A stretch of DNA of 64,000 bases from Lachnospiraceae bacterium M18-1 (GCA_000403295.2 KE159605.1:901409-965408), one strand, 5' to 3'; shown: positions 23,910 to 33,358, numbered from the stretch's first letter. Made by a program: numbers and translations. Notes: generated by a model from the letters alone, not told the origin.

Positions 23910-25913
23910 TTACTGCTGTTTTGTCCATAACTTTTTACGTTCAAGCACTGCCGGCCCAATTACATTTTTAATACCAAAATATATTCCGAATATTTCAAAC
24001 AACTGAATTAGTATAGGAACACCGGCGGTATAAAGGAAAGCAGTCCACCTATACGCAGTGATCCACGCTGTAAACCAGGAAACGCCCAGCATACATATAA
24101 ATATACTAATTCCCAGTCCTGTCATGATCAAAAATACCGGAAGAGACTCATACTGCTTTTTACGGAAGCCTGCAGCCGTGTCATAAAATATCGCAAAATA
24201 TCCTATCAAAGAAAATACTGCCAATAAAATAGATGTTTTTTGATAAACTTTTACAAATATATTGGCAATTCTAATAAAAGGTCTGCTTTTTGCTTTTAAT
24301 GGATCTGGTACCACAAGCTGTTCGGCATCATTAACCTGTATGCTGCAATATCTGTTCTTTCCGGTTTCCAGATCCATTGTATCTTTCAGTTTCCCATCCT
24401 GATAAATCTGAAACTGTACCGATTCTATATCCGCTATATCCGCTACATCCTCTAATTCTACAGAAAATTCACTTCCCACAGGTATTTCCGTCAGTCGGTT
24501 TCCCACTTTTATATATGCCTGCAGCTTACCTGTGGACTTTTCCTGCTGTATCAGGCCATTTACTTTATATCGGACCTGATCTGGGTATATCAGCATCCCA
24601 TCCGTTACGGCTTCCATCTTCCTTAGCTGATCCCATGTACCGTTTCCAGACTCTGCCGCTGATTCACATTGTTCATATGTTAAAATATGACTCATATTTT
24701 CATTCATGCGATCGATCAGAAACGGAATATCTTTCAACTCGATTCCTGTTCCCATGGAAGAGGGATATATCGCCTTTCGCCTTTCCAGCTTTCCCTCATT
24801 TAATGCCTCTTCTAATTCCTCGTATATAGCTTTATAAAATTGATCGGTCTCCGCAGCCGATCCATAGTGTCCCGCCCAGGCAACCGCGTCTCTAAGCGCC
24901 CAAAAAATAAGGTCGCCTTGTATTTCTCCTTGTATTTCGCTCTCCTGACTGCACCATCCGCTGTTATATATTTGTTCTATCTGTGGTTCCAATTTTTTTA
25001 ATGTCGGGCAGACCTCAGCCATCTTTTCTATCTGGCTTCTTGAAATCCATAATTTGTCATCCGGCCCGGTATAATTTTCATTTTCCACCTTTAACATTGT
25101 AGACATCACTTTAGAAAAATAGGTATCTATCCGGTCGCTGACTGTATAAATACCATAGTGCTTATAATTAAGCAATGATATCATATTATTTGTTAAAACC
25201 AAAAGGACAATGGGCAATATATATACCAAAATTTTCTTAATCGCGTTTTTTCTGCTTTCATGCTGCAGCAGGATCCCCCCAACGGCAGAACACAAAAGCG
25301 CTCCCAGAACAAAAGGAAGCAGCCATATAGAATCCTCTCTGATGTGCCAAAAAAAGCTCAGACTGATACCTGCACCTAATGCCCATCGTACCTGAACACT
25401 GATTTTTTCATTTCTCCGGAAAAACAGACCGATCAGACATGCCGCTACAAGAAGCACCGCCGCAGGAATCACTGCCATTCTATAAATCCGCTGAAAAAAA
25501 TCTTTAGCAAATGTAACCGGAGAATAAAGAAGAAACAGATACATAAGCAATAAAGCTGCTTTGTCCTTCACAACATCCTTGACCGCAATTACCAGGATCA
25601 ATACTGCCAATATCCATAATAAAACCAATCCTAATGGGTATGGCAAAAAAAGCAGGCGGCATATATACAAAAAAAATGAAAAAGAGATTCCCTTTGCCAA
25701 CGTCAGATTCGTATATTCCGTTCCCAGCCAATTAGAATTTTGTAGATTATCCGCGTAATTCACAAGCAGATAATCATCATGCATTGCTGCTCCCAACCCA
25801 TACAGCGGAATCTTTAGAGCCAATAAAATTCTCAGGAATGTCAGAAAGACGACCGCTATAAACAAAGTGTTCAGGCATTTTCTGTTATTCCTTATACTTT
25901 TATAATCCCTCAT
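23910..25913 (-). CDS. Large polytopic membrane protein, possible GT-C-type glycosyltransferase
   Basis: A 667-residue protein with about ten membrane segments: a block in residues 20-250, a long non-membrane region (about 265-560, with a predicted beta part near 470-540) and a final cluster of segments at 570-650. AAMHDDYLLVNYADNLQNSNWLG after the first segment resembles the loop with paired Asp seen in GT-C lipid-linked sugar transferases, which supports but does not prove that class. ATG 25913 follows AGGAGG. It is encoded after GtrA and a UDP-galactopyranose-mutase-like enzyme, so transfer of a lipid-linked sugar to a cell-surface polymer is a reasonable guess. No named family is recognised. 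Confidence 0.7.
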   Translation of the reverse strand: MRDYKSIRNNRKCLNTLFIAVVFLTFLRILLALKIPLYGLGAAMHDDYLLVNYADNLQNSNWLGTEYTNLTLAKGISFSFFLYICRLLFLPYPLGLVLLWILAVLILVIAVKDVVKDKAALLLMYLFLLYSPVTFAKDFFQRIYRMAVIPAAVLLVAACLIGLFFRRNEKISVQVRWALGAGISLSFFWHIREDSIWLLPFVLGALLCSAVGGILLQHESRKNAIKKILVYILPIVLLVLTNNMISLLNYKHYGIYTVSDRIDTYFSKVMSTMLKVENENYTGPDDKLWISRSQIEKMAEVCPTLKKLEPQIEQIYNSGWCSQESEIQGEIQGDLIFWALRDAVAWAGHYGSAAETDQFYKAIYEELEEALNEGKLERRKAIYPSSMGTGIELKDIPFLIDRMNENMSHILTYEQCESAAESGNGTWDQLRKMEAVTDGMLIYPDQVRYKVNGLIQQEKSTGKLQAYIKVGNRLTEIPVGSEFSVELEDVADIADIESVQFQIYQDGKLKDTMDLETGKNRYCSIQVNDAEQLVVPDPLKAKSRPFIRIANIFVKVYQKTSILLAVFSLIGYFAIFYDTAAGFRKKQYESLPVFLIMTGLGISIFICMLGVSWFTAWITAYRWTAFLYTAGVPILIQLFEIFGIYFGIKNVIGPAVLERKKLWTKQQ

Positions 25914-25971
25914 CACATCTGCCCTCCTGTAAATAAGCAATCGATATCTTTATCATATTACACCCTTTCAT

Positions 25972-26385
25972 TTAATTTCTGTAGATCAACAGCTTCCTTA
26001 TAATGAAATTCCAAAAAAATACAATACCAGTTGCCGCTATTTTTGAAAACATATTGTTGAATCCTAATTTTGTTATGGCAATCCACATAATCATCAGATT
26101 CATCAATAGTCCAGCAATTGACACAAGATAAATTTGTACAAGTTCTTTCCATGTATTTTTCGATGACTTGAACATAATCAATCTTCCCAAAACCCAATTT
26201 GCAAATGTCGACAATACAAATGCTAAACTAGTCGCAATCATGTAGTGTATGTTCAAATAATGATCGAATAGGAAAAAAACAATCCATTCCACTATAGTAG
26301 CACCACTGCCTACAATTAGATACAGCATAATCTGTTTAATATTTTCATTTATTTTTGTATTTTCTATTTTCTTCACCTTCCTCAT
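25972..26385 (-). CDS. GtrA-family membrane protein (lipid-linked sugar flipping)
   Basis: A 137-residue protein with four membrane segments (about 19-39, 45-66, 82-102, 110-130). [42 protein letters not shown] and [13 protein letters not shown] are the standard GtrA positions. GtrA proteins work with a GtrB-type GT2 enzyme and a dedicated transferase to move undecaprenyl-phosphate sugars across the membrane. No GtrB is adjacent; the GT2 at 54485-55396 is of the DPM1/GtrB type and might serve. The start ATG 26385 has CAGGAG and overlaps the upstream gene by 41 bp, an unusually long overlap. Confidence 0.88.
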   Translation of the reverse strand: MRKVKKIENTKINENIKQIMLYLIVGSGATIVEWIVFFLFDHYLNIHYMIATSLAFVLSTFANWVLGRLIMFKSSKNTWKELVQIYLVSIAGLLMNLMIMWIAITKLGFNNMFSKIAATGIVFFWNFIIRKLLIYRN

Positions 26386-27922
26386 GGTACTCCTGTTCTG
26401 CGTTTACATTCCAGATATTTGACTTATCTTTATTTCCTGACAGAATATTTTTTACCGTCTCAAATGACGTGATCATGGAATGGTCTATATTGTTATAACG
26501 ATGCTGCCCGTTTCTTCCTACACAATAAAGATTATCTATCGTATTTAGATATTCTATGAGGCTGCCCATATCATCATAAGTATCAAAATAAGCCGGATAT
26601 GCTTTCTTAACCTTTTCCATATGAGTATCTAATACTGCGTCAGACGATTCGATCAGCCCAAGTCTGATCATTTCAGATATTCCTATTTTGGAAAATTCGT
26701 CTTCCGTCATGTTCCAGAAATCGTCGCCCTCATTGACAAAATATTCCAGCCCGACCCACACAGTATGTTCGAGATCTTTCACCATATAAGGAGACCAATT
26801 ATTATAAATTTGAAAACGTCCAAGTTTTACATTTCTATCCTGTACATAAATCCAACAATCAGGCACAATATTTCCGACAGTTTTTATATGCGTTTTATTG
26901 ACCAGGTTCAATTTAGAAACCAGAACTCCGAGTGTCATATAATCCCTGTAAGGGAGACCTGATGCAATCCTGGCAGGCTCTGCCGGAACATCATTCATAC
27001 CGCCTACAAGCTCCCTGATTGGCATGGACGATATAAAATAATCGCCTTCCATCATTATTTCCTGCCCATCATGCTCATATACAAGAGAAGTGATTATATT
27101 ATCAGAATTTTTATGAAACTTTACAACCCGGGCATTCTTGATGATTGTGCCTCCAAGCTTCTCTACTTCTTCTGCTGCCACATCCCAAAGCTGTCCCGGG
27201 CCAAGTTTTGGATATTTAAACTCTTCTATAAGAGAAGTCTCCACCTTACGGTTCTCCTTTTTAAATATTTTCCCCAAAACATCCTTTATAACCGCAATAA
27301 CAGATAAACCTTTCACTCTCTGCGCACCCCACGATGCGTCTATTTCCTTCGGATGCCTTCCCCACAAATTTTGCGTATAATACTCAAAAAACATGGAGTA
27401 CAGCTTTCTTCCAAAACGGTTAATATAAAAGTTTTCAAGGTTGTCCTCCGGCAGTTTATGGAATAGAGCAGCCAGATAACTGAAGCCTACTTTCATCGTA
27501 TTAAGAAACCCCATATTTTTAAAGGTTTCCCACTTAAGTGAGATAGGATAATCATAAAATTTAGCGTCAAATAGTATTCTTGAAACACGATGCCTTATCA
27601 GCATTACACGATTTTCATTTTCAGGGTCAGAGCCCCCTTTTATAACTGCTGCCTCTCTGTTAAGCAATATATCATCAAGCGCAGGCTTCCCCTGCATCGG
27701 TAGCATATTGCTCCACCATTCATTCACTTCCGAATTTTTAGAGAAAAAACGATGTCCCCCCATATCCATGCGGTTGCCTTTATATTCCACGGTCTTCGAA
27801 ATACCTCCGAAACAATCGCTTTCTTCAAAAACAACAACTTCAATATCCTTTGATTTTCTCAATAACTCATACGCGGCTGTCAGCCCTGCAGGCCCTGCAC
27901 CGATAATCAATGCCTTTTTCAT
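26345..27922 (-). CDS. FAD-dependent oxidoreductase of the UDP-galactopyranose-mutase-like group
   Basis: A 525-residue flavoprotein. The FAD-binding start is [20 protein letters not shown], followed by the [25 protein letters not shown] segment typical of UDP-galactopyranose-mutase-like and protoporphyrinogen-oxidase-like proteins that act on sugar nucleotides or polyprenyl substrates. A C-terminal FAD motif is [21 protein letters not shown]. Homologues often occur in surface glycan loci with glycosyltransferases. The precise reaction cannot be read. GGGAGG precedes ATG 27922. It lies 47 bp after cinA, so it may be read through from the pgsA-cinA transcript. Confidence 0.85.
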   Translation of the reverse strand: MKKALIIGAGPAGLTAAYELLRKSKDIEVVVFEESDCFGGISKTVEYKGNRMDMGGHRFFSKNSEVNEWWSNMLPMQGKPALDDILLNREAAVIKGGSDPENENRVMLIRHRVSRILFDAKFYDYPISLKWETFKNMGFLNTMKVGFSYLAALFHKLPEDNLENFYINRFGRKLYSMFFEYYTQNLWGRHPKEIDASWGAQRVKGLSVIAVIKDVLGKIFKKENRKVETSLIEEFKYPKLGPGQLWDVAAEEVEKLGGTIIKNARVVKFHKNSDNIITSLVYEHDGQEIMMEGDYFISSMPIRELVGGMNDVPAEPARIASGLPYRDYMTLGVLVSKLNLVNKTHIKTVGNIVPDCWIYVQDRNVKLGRFQIYNNWSPYMVKDLEHTVWVGLEYFVNEGDDFWNMTEDEFSKIGISEMIRLGLIESSDAVLDTHMEKVKKAYPAYFDTYDDMGSLIEYLNTIDNLYCVGRNGQHRYNNIDHSMITSFETVKNILSGNKDKSNIWNVNAEQEYHEEGEENRKYKNK

Positions 27923-27969
27923 TATAAGCCTCCCTGATTCCATAATGATTAAACTATTACTATTCTACA

Positions 27970-28473
27970 CTACCTTTTTTCACATTCCATCAGCATCTCC
28001 GCCGCCAGCTTCAGCACTGCCTCCACCGTGTTCCTCCGGATCTGCTCCCGGCTCCCGTGGAGGTTCAGCCGCCGGACCTGCACTTTCCCGCAGACAAAAC
28101 AGCCGATATACACCAGTCCCACCGGTTTTTCCGGCGTACCGCCTCCTGGTCCTGCAATCCCTGTAGAGCTTAACCCCACATCCGCGCCTGCCGCCCGGGC
28201 TGCGCCTGCCGCCATCTCATATGCAGTCTCTTCACTGACCGCGCCGAACTGCTTCAATGTTTCCTCATTTACTCCCACCAGGCGATGCTTCGCCTCATTC
28301 GAATAGGTCACATAGGACTCGCCGAACACATCCGACGCACCGGCCACATTGACCAGTGTACCTGCGATCATGCCGCCGGTACAGGATTCAGCCGCTGTGA
28401 TCGTAAGATCTTGTTTCTTTAAAAGACGTACTACCTGTTCCTCCAGGGAATCCTGTCCTCCGCGTTCCTGCAT
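27970..28473 (-). CDS. CinA C-terminal family nicotinamide-nucleotide amidohydrolase
   Basis: A 167-residue protein matching the stand-alone CinA C-terminal (PncC/YgaD) domain, which deamidates NMN to NaMN. The diagnostic region is LTITAAESCTGGMIAGTLVNVAGAS with the catalytic Ser in SCTGG, then YVTYSNEAKHRLVGV and STGIAGPGGGTPEKPVGLVYIG. The N-terminal MoCF-like domain of full CinA is absent. It starts 1 bp after pgsA, with its binding site overlapping the pgsA stop, so the two are tightly coupled. The rimO-pgsA-cinA order is common in Clostridia. Confidence 0.92.
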   Translation of the reverse strand: MQERGGQDSLEEQVVRLLKKQDLTITAAESCTGGMIAGTLVNVAGASDVFGESYVTYSNEAKHRLVGVNEETLKQFGAVSEETAYEMAAGAARAAGADVGLSSTGIAGPGGGTPEKPVGLVYIGCFVCGKVQVRRLNLHGSREQIRRNTVEAVLKLAAEMLMECEKR

Positions 28474-28474
28474 C

Positions 28475-29017
28475 CTACATCCCCCCCTGGGTCAGTACCT
28501 GCTTATTCTTTGCTACATAATCCACCAGTGAAATGATGGTAAGCGCCAGTGAGATCCAGATCAAAGCCTCACAGATCAGGTCAAATACACCGCCAAAATC
28601 AGCAATCAGCAGGATCACCATTGCCATCTGCGAAACAGTCTTAAACTTTCCCCAGTAGCTTGCAGCGATCACGATTCCGTTATCAGAAGCCACGAGACGG
28701 AATCCACTGATGATAAATTCCCGGGCGATGATAATGATTACAAACCAGGCCGTAAGCTGGCCGGAATCGATCATACAGATCATGGCAGAGCATACCAGCA
28801 GCTTATCCGCCAGAGGATCCATGAACTTTCCGAAATTTGTCACCAGGTTATACTTCCGGGCAATCTTGCCGTCCAGCAGGTCCGTAAGGCTTGCTACGCA
28901 GAACAACACGAGAGCGATCCACTTATTGGCTGTTCCTCCCACATCTGTAAGCATAAAGAATACGAAAAATGGCACCATGATGATCCTCAATACCGTCAGT
29001 TTATTTGGCAAATTCAT
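28475..29017 (-). CDS. pgsA: CDP-diacylglycerol--glycerol-3-phosphate 3-phosphatidyltransferase
   Basis: A 180-residue integral membrane enzyme making phosphatidylglycerol phosphate. The CDP-alcohol motif D-G-x2-A-R-x8-G-x3-D-x3-D is intact as DLLDGKIARKYNLVTNFGKF followed by MDPLADK (about residues 43-68). Several membrane segments surround it. AGGAGG precedes ATG 29017, which overlaps the rimO stop as ATGA. The coding strand holds a G7 run at its very end (28481-28487), but a slip there would alter only the last few residues. Confidence 0.95.
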   Translation of the reverse strand: MNLPNKLTVLRIIMVPFFVFFMLTDVGGTANKWIALVLFCVASLTDLLDGKIARKYNLVTNFGKFMDPLADKLLVCSAMICMIDSGQLTAWFVIIIIAREFIISGFRLVASDNGIVIAASYWGKFKTVSQMAMVILLIADFGGVFDLICEALIWISLALTIISLVDYVAKNKQVLTQGGM

Positions 29018-30339
29018 TCCACAAGTCCTCCTATCAAATCATATTCCAACGCGCCGGTCACCCTGACCTTCGCAAAATCCCCGGACACCAGCAGTTCTCC
29101 CGTTTCCACAAAAATCATCCCGTCTACACCGGGAGCATCCCGATAGGTCCGCCCTACGTATGCATTTTCATCCGCTACCCGCCCCTCTATCAGGACCAGT
29201 ACGTCCCGGCCTACCATGGCCTCGGCATGTTCAAATGCAATCTCCTGCTGCAGTTCCATGATCTGGGACTGCCGCTCCAGCTTCACTTCTTCCTCAATCT
29301 GATCCGGCAGCTCTGCCGCCGGAGTGTCTTCTTCCGGCGAGTAAGTGAATACTCCCAGCCGGTCAAATTCCATCTGATCCACAAAATCTACCAGTTCTTC
29401 ATGTTCGTCTTCCGTCTCTCCGGGAAATCCGCTGATCAATGTGGTCCGAAGGCAGATATCCGGAATCTCTCTGCGCAGCTTCTCCACGATCGCAGTCAGC
29501 TGCTGCCTGGTGGTCCTGCGCCCCATCCTTTTCAGGATCCGGTCATTGGCATGCTGAACAGGCAGATCCAGATAATGGCAGATCTTCGGCTCTTCCTTCA
29601 TGACCTGGATCAGCTCATCCGTAATCTCTTCCGGGTAGCAATACAGGAGGCGGATCCACCGGAGTCCCGATATCCTGCACAATCTGCGCAGAAGCTCCGG
29701 CAGCTTCTTTTCCCCGTAAATATCCTTTCCATACAGGGTTGTCTCCTGGGCAACCAGAATCAGCTCCTTTACCCCCTGCTCCGCCAGTTCCTCTGCTTCC
29801 TTTAAAAGCCGCTCCACAGGCACGCTGCGGAAGTTCCCCCGGATCCTGGGAATGATGCAGTAGGTACAGTGCTTATCGCAGCCTTCCGCAATCTTTAAAT
29901 AGGCATAATGCCCCCCTGTCGTGACCTGCCGCTTCGTCTCTACAAGCGGAAGCGCCTGCAGGTCCGCAAGCCGTACCTCCGGCTTTCCTCCAAGCGCCGC
30001 GTCCAGAGATTCCAAGATTTGGTCATATGCCGTGGTCCCAAGTACCGCGTCCACTTCCGGAATCTCATCCAGAATCTCCTGCCGATAACGCTGAGCCAGG
30101 CATCCCGTCACAATGAGCGCTTTCAGGCTGCCTTTCTTTTTATACTCTGCCATCTCCAGGATATTCTGGATACTTTCCTCCTTGGCATCATGGATGAAGC
30201 AGCAGGTATTGATGATGATCGCCTCTGCCTCTGCTTCGTCATCTGTCATCTCATACCCGCGGGAGGCCAAAAGCCCCAGCATCACTTCCGTATCCACAAG
30301 ATTCTTATCACAGCCAAGCGAGATAAATAAAATTTTCAT
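29014..30339 (-). CDS. rimO: Ribosomal protein S12 methylthiotransferase RimO
   Basis: A 441-residue radical SAM enzyme that methylthiolates Asp of ribosomal protein S12. The N-terminal UPF0004 domain has its cluster Cys residues in ISLGCDKNLVDTE, INTCCFIHDAKEE and VTGCLAQRY. The radical SAM motif C-x3-C-x2-C is EGCDKHCTYCIIPRIRG (near residue 145). A C-terminal TRAM domain ends the protein. SLGCDKNLVDTE distinguishes RimO from MiaB. ATG 30339 has GGAG upstream and is preferred to a start 14 codons earlier. Confidence 0.96.
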   Translation of the reverse strand: MKILFISLGCDKNLVDTEVMLGLLASRGYEMTDDEAEAEAIIINTCCFIHDAKEESIQNILEMAEYKKKGSLKALIVTGCLAQRYRQEILDEIPEVDAVLGTTAYDQILESLDAALGGKPEVRLADLQALPLVETKRQVTTGGHYAYLKIAEGCDKHCTYCIIPRIRGNFRSVPVERLLKEAEELAEQGVKELILVAQETTLYGKDIYGEKKLPELLRRLCRISGLRWIRLLYCYPEEITDELIQVMKEEPKICHYLDLPVQHANDRILKRMGRRTTRQQLTAIVEKLRREIPDICLRTTLISGFPGETEDEHEELVDFVDQMEFDRLGVFTYSPEEDTPAAELPDQIEEEVKLERQSQIMELQQEIAFEHAEAMVGRDVLVLIEGRVADENAYVGRTYRDAPGVDGMIFVETGELLVSGDFAKVRVTGALEYDLIGGLVE

Positions 30340-30412
30340 AATCTGTTCTCCATCTGTCCTTTCCGCACTCTTCAGAACCATGGAACTGTCCTGAAATAGT
30401 GTGAAATCTTGA

Positions 30413-30480
30413 TCTGTCAGGTTATTTTCTGACAGTTCCTAAAACAAGACGGCTATCACCTATACCAGATAGGGATAGCC
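30413..30480. other. Two hairpins in the rpoZ-rimO gap
   Basis: CTGTCAG...CTGACAG at 30414-30437 and GGCTATC...GATAGCC at about 30452-30478. On the minus strand the second is followed by GTCTTGTTTT, so it might partly terminate rpoZ transcription before rimO. No promoter for rimO was obvious. Confidence 0.35.
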
Positions 30481-30566
30481 TCATTCTGAACCTCTGTATG
30501 CAGAAAGCATACTGCCGCACAGCTGGAATGCATTTCTCAATATACAAAAGCTGTCGGTCACTTATA

Positions 30567-30896
30567 TTACTCTGCCGTCACTGCTTCTTCCGACACCATC
30601 TCTTCCGGCAGAGCTTCCTCTGCCAGTATATCCTCAGATGCCTGTTCTGCTTCCTCAGCAGCCGCACTCTCTGCAATGATCTTCAGTTTTCCTTCATTCA
30701 GTTCCTGGATCGCCAGTGAAAGCGGCTTTGCCTCACTCTTGATATTGACCATCGGAAGCTCGCCGTCGATGATCTGTCTGGCCCTTTTTGATGTGGCAAG
30801 CACAATAGAATACCGGCTGTTGACGATTTTTGTCTCACCCTCTTCCACATCCTTATTTACTACTTTCATCAAATCTGTATAAGATGGATGCAACAT
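30567..30896 (-). CDS. rpoZ: DNA-directed RNA polymerase omega subunit
   Basis: A 109-residue omega subunit. The conserved core is LHPSYTDLMK, then NSRYSIVLATSKRARQIID and KPLSLAIQELNEGKL. The last about 35 residues are an acidic Ala/Glu-rich tail that is common in clostridial omega. AAAGGAG precedes ATG 30896. It follows gmk by 4 bp, the usual Firmicute order. Confidence 0.95.
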   Translation of the reverse strand: MLHPSYTDLMKVVNKDVEEGETKIVNSRYSIVLATSKRARQIIDGELPMVNIKSEAKPLSLAIQELNEGKLKIIAESAAAEEAEQASEDILAEEALPEEMVSEEAVTAE

Positions 30897-30900
30897 ATTT

Positions 30901-31536
30901 TTATTCTCCTTTCAATCTCTGCAAATCCTGCTTGATATTTTCCATAAATTCCATGTTCCGGAAGCTGCGGCGGTGCTCGCCCTGGATAATGTCATGCAGC
31001 TCCTTTGTGCACCTCTCCAGGTCGTCATTAATGATCAGATAATCATACTGATCCATACCGTCCGCTTCCTCTACGGCACGCTGAAGCCGGGATTCAATGA
31101 TCTCCTCCGACTCCGTCCCCCTGCCCGTCAGACGGCGCTTCAGCTCTCCTGCCGTCGGCGTTGCAACAAACAAGAGCACCGTCTCCGGAAATCTCTTCTT
31201 CACCTTCATGGCGCCCTGAATCTCAATCTCAAGAATGACGTCCTTGCCTTCCTCCAGCTTCTGCTCTACATAAGCACGAGGCGTACCATAGTAATTATTT
31301 ACGTATCTAGCATACTCTATCAACTGCTCCTGCGCAATCATTTTTTCAAATTCTTCTTTTGTTATGAAAAAATACTCTCTTCCGTCTTCTTCTCCATCGC
31401 GCGGCTGCCTTGTAGTCGCAGAAATCGACAAGGTATACTGTCCGGGATATTGTTTTAAAAGCGCCTTCATCAGTGTGCCTTTTCCCGCTCCTGAAAAACC
31501 AGATACAACGATCAAAATACCTTTGGAATCCATCAT
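30901..31536 (-). CDS. gmk: Guanylate kinase
   Basis: A 211-residue kinase converting GMP to GDP. The P-loop is VVSGFSGAGKGTLMKALL, with Phe in place of the usual Pro; ISATTRQPRDGEEDGREYFFI is the GMP-binding region and VILEIEIQGAMKVKKRFP the central conserved part. ATG 31536 is chosen because GAGGAG lies 7 nt upstream; the frame is open further to 31641 but overlaps yicC there. The remA gene often found between yicC and gmk in Firmicutes is absent: the 97-bp gap holds no such frame. Confidence 0.95.
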   Translation of the reverse strand: MMDSKGILIVVSGFSGAGKGTLMKALLKQYPGQYTLSISATTRQPRDGEEDGREYFFITKEEFEKMIAQEQLIEYARYVNNYYGTPRAYVEQKLEEGKDVILEIEIQGAMKVKKRFPETVLLFVATPTAGELKRRLTGRGTESEEIIESRLQRAVEEADGMDQYDYLIINDDLERCTKELHDIIQGEHRRSFRNMEFMENIKQDLQRLKGE

Positions 31537-31633
31537 ACGCTTCTCCTCATCTGAATGAATGACTATCATGGCAGCAGACCTCAGACACATCTGCTGCGCA
31601 GTCTGCTTTTCATATTGCTGCTGTTCTGAATCA

Positions 31634-32512
31634 TTACTCAATATTTTGAATCTGCTCTCTTATTTTTTCAATCTCTGTTTTCAGGCTGATCGCATAATTT
31701 GAAATCTCCTGGTCATTGGCCTTGGACAGGATCGTGTTAGCTTCCCGGTTCATTTCCTGTGCAATAAAATCCAATTTGCGTCCGATTCCCTCAGATTCTT
31801 CCAGTGTATCACGCATATGGGAAATATGACTCTTCAGGCGCACCACTTCCTCGTCCGTACAGATCTTGTCCGCAAACAAGATCACTTCTGCAGCAATCCG
31901 GCTCTCTTCCATCTGCACATCTCCAAGCAGCTCATGAACCTTTTCCTCTAGCTTTGCCCGGTACTGCGCCGCGATTTCCGGTGAATGCTCTTCAATCCCT
32001 GCAATCAATACCTCCATCCCGGACAGCTTCACAAGGATATCCTTTTTCAAATGTTCGCCTTCTGTCGACCTTGCTGCCACAAACTGCTCAAATGCCCCTT
32101 CCAGAACCGTCTTCAGCCCCTTCCAAAGCTCTTCTTCATCCACCGCCTGCTCTTCCATCGTCAGGACTTCCGGACACCGTGCCAGAGCGGCCAGGCTCAG
32201 ATGGTCATCCAGACCAAATTCCTCTGCCATCTGCCGCAGATACTTCACATACTCTCCGGCAAGTGCTGCATTGTACTTCAAGCTGCCCTGCGCTTCAGAT
32301 ACATCCTCATACATAATGAAAATATCAATCTTTCCGCGGCTTGCATAGTTTTTCAGCAACGCCCGGATCGCACTGTCAAAAAAGTTCAGCTTTTTCGGCA
32401 TCCGGATATTCACATCCAGATACCTATGATTTACACTCTTCAACTCTGCCGTAAACTTCCGGGAATCCTGCTGATACTCGCACCTTCCAAAACCTGTCAT
32501 GCTCTTTATCAT
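31634..32512 (-). CDS. yicC: YicC/YloC-family endoribonuclease
   Basis: A 292-residue protein of the YicC/YloC family, now regarded as endoribonucleases acting on RNAs. The conserved start IKSMTGFGRCEYQ, LKSVNHRYLDVNIRMPK and the C-terminal GRKLDFIAQEMNREANTILSKAND are all intact. GAGGGC precedes ATG 32512. It heads the yicC-gmk-rpoZ-rimO-pgsA-cinA run. A copy of the 46-bp dispersed repeat sits just upstream. Confidence 0.94.
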   Translation of the reverse strand: MIKSMTGFGRCEYQQDSRKFTAELKSVNHRYLDVNIRMPKKLNFFDSAIRALLKNYASRGKIDIFIMYEDVSEAQGSLKYNAALAGEYVKYLRQMAEEFGLDDHLSLAALARCPEVLTMEEQAVDEEELWKGLKTVLEGAFEQFVAARSTEGEHLKKDILVKLSGMEVLIAGIEEHSPEIAAQYRAKLEEKVHELLGDVQMEESRIAAEVILFADKICTDEEVVRLKSHISHMRDTLEESEGIGRKLDFIAQEMNREANTILSKANDQEISNYAISLKTEIEKIREQIQNIE

Positions 32513-32557
32513 GGTTCTCGCCCTCTATGTCTATTTATTTTTTTATCATTCTGTTAT

Positions 32558-32604
32558 ACCTTATGAAACGGCCGCATGGCCATAATGGGATGCCTTTAGG
32601 GTAC
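32558..32604. repeat. Third copy of the 46-bp dispersed repeat
   Basis: ACCTTATGAAACGGCCG followed by CATGGCCATAATGGGATGCC matches the copies at 12648-12740 almost exactly, in the same orientation. It lies in the gap between yicC and the tRNA terminator. The gap 32605-32702 shows nothing else. Confidence 0.8.
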
Positions 32605-32702
32605 CCTCCCAGATACATCATAAGCACATACATATTTATTATACATCCGAAGCAATGGTTCGGTCAACTCTTTGGCAGAAGTTTTATACTTTTTTTGAAA
32701 GT

Positions 32703-32777
32703 AAAAAAGATATAAAGTCTTTATTAGTTCATTGTTACTATTCACAGTAGCAATGAACTAATAAAGACTTTATATCT
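32703..32777 (-). terminator. Very long hairpin terminator downstream of tRNA-Pro
   Basis: Arms of 32 nt (32708-32739 and 32746-32777) pair with a single G-T mismatch around a 6-nt loop. On the minus strand the stem is followed by TTTTTT. Position and orientation suit a terminator for the tRNA, but a 32-bp AT-rich stem is several times longer than needed. Confidence 0.8.
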
Positions 32778-32788
32778 TACATTGAAAT

Positions 32789-32862
32789 CGGGGTGACAGG
32801 ATTCGAACCTGCGACCTCACGGCCCCCAGCCGTGCGCTCTAACCAAACTGAGCCACACCCCG
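32789..32862 (-). tRNA. tRNA-Pro (anticodon GGG)
   Basis: A 74-nt cloverleaf on the minus strand: acceptor CGGGGTG/CACCCCG, D arm GCTC...GAGC, anticodon stem CACGG/CCGTG with loop CTGGGGG (anticodon GGG), variable AGGTC, and T arm GCAGG-TTCGAAT-CCTGT. The CCA end is not encoded. The promoter at 32875-32903 is close to consensus. Confidence 0.97.
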
Positions 32863-32874
32863 CCGACGAATACT

Positions 32875-32903
32875 ATTATATGAGATTTTGGAGAAAATGT
32901 AAA
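32875..32903 (-). promoter_or_regulatory. Promoter of tRNA-Pro
   Basis: TTTACA (32898-32903) and a perfect TATAAT (32875-32880) on the minus strand with a 17-bp spacer, 12 bp before the tRNA. Confidence 0.85.
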
Positions 32904-32968
32904 GAAAAATTTGTCATTTTTCCAATAATTTTTTGGTAGTTATTTCGGTTCACACCTTGACCATATAA

Positions 32969-33358
32969 TTATTTTTCCTGTCTGTTCATCTGATTCAATA
33001 CATATGCGATGAGATGCTGCTTCTCCCATTCTGCTCCGCGGTATTCCAGCACGAATTGAATCTCTCTTTCCGTCAGATAGAGAATATCTTTCGTATTTTG
33101 CTTGTAACAAACCCGGTAAGGAACACCAGATTCTTTATATTCTTCATAAGAATACGGCTGACGTACCAACTGGTCCAGCGTTATAGAATACACCTCGCAC
33201 AGCTTTGTCAGCAAAACCAGATCCGGGTCTCTCTTCCCAGTCTCATAATTGGAGTATGCCTGTCGGGAAATGTTAATCTTATCAGCCAATTTCTGCTGGG
33301 TAAAGCGATAAGCTTCCCGATATCTTTTTAAATTGTATGAAAGCTGTATATTCGCCAT
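32969..33358 (-). CDS. XRE-family transcriptional regulator
   Basis: A 129-residue protein with an N-terminal Cro/C1 HTH (about 7-62, LKRYREAYRFTQQKLADKINISRQAYSNYETGKRDPDL) and a C-terminal region of unknown type. GGGGGTG precedes ATG 33358. It is monocistronic, lying between the tRNA and the surface-protein operon. A palindrome overlapping its promoter suggests self-control. Similar regulators in Clostridia control nearby surface genes, but no direct evidence links it to the sortase operon. Confidence 0.9.
   Translation of the reverse strand: MANIQLSYNLKRYREAYRFTQQKLADKINISRQAYSNYETGKRDPDLVLLTKLCEVYSITLDQLVRQPYSYEEYKESGVPYRVCYKQNTKDILYLTEREIQFVLEYRGAEWEKQHLIAYVLNQMNRQEK

Noticed and set aside
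28481..28487. G7 run on the coding strand of pgsA
   Set aside because: It is at the last codons of an essential gene and next to the cinA binding site; a slip would change only the tail, so it is not a credible switch.
31537..31641. Upstream extension of the gmk frame
   Set aside because: It overlaps yicC and has no family similarity; GAGGAG just before ATG 31536 marks the real start.
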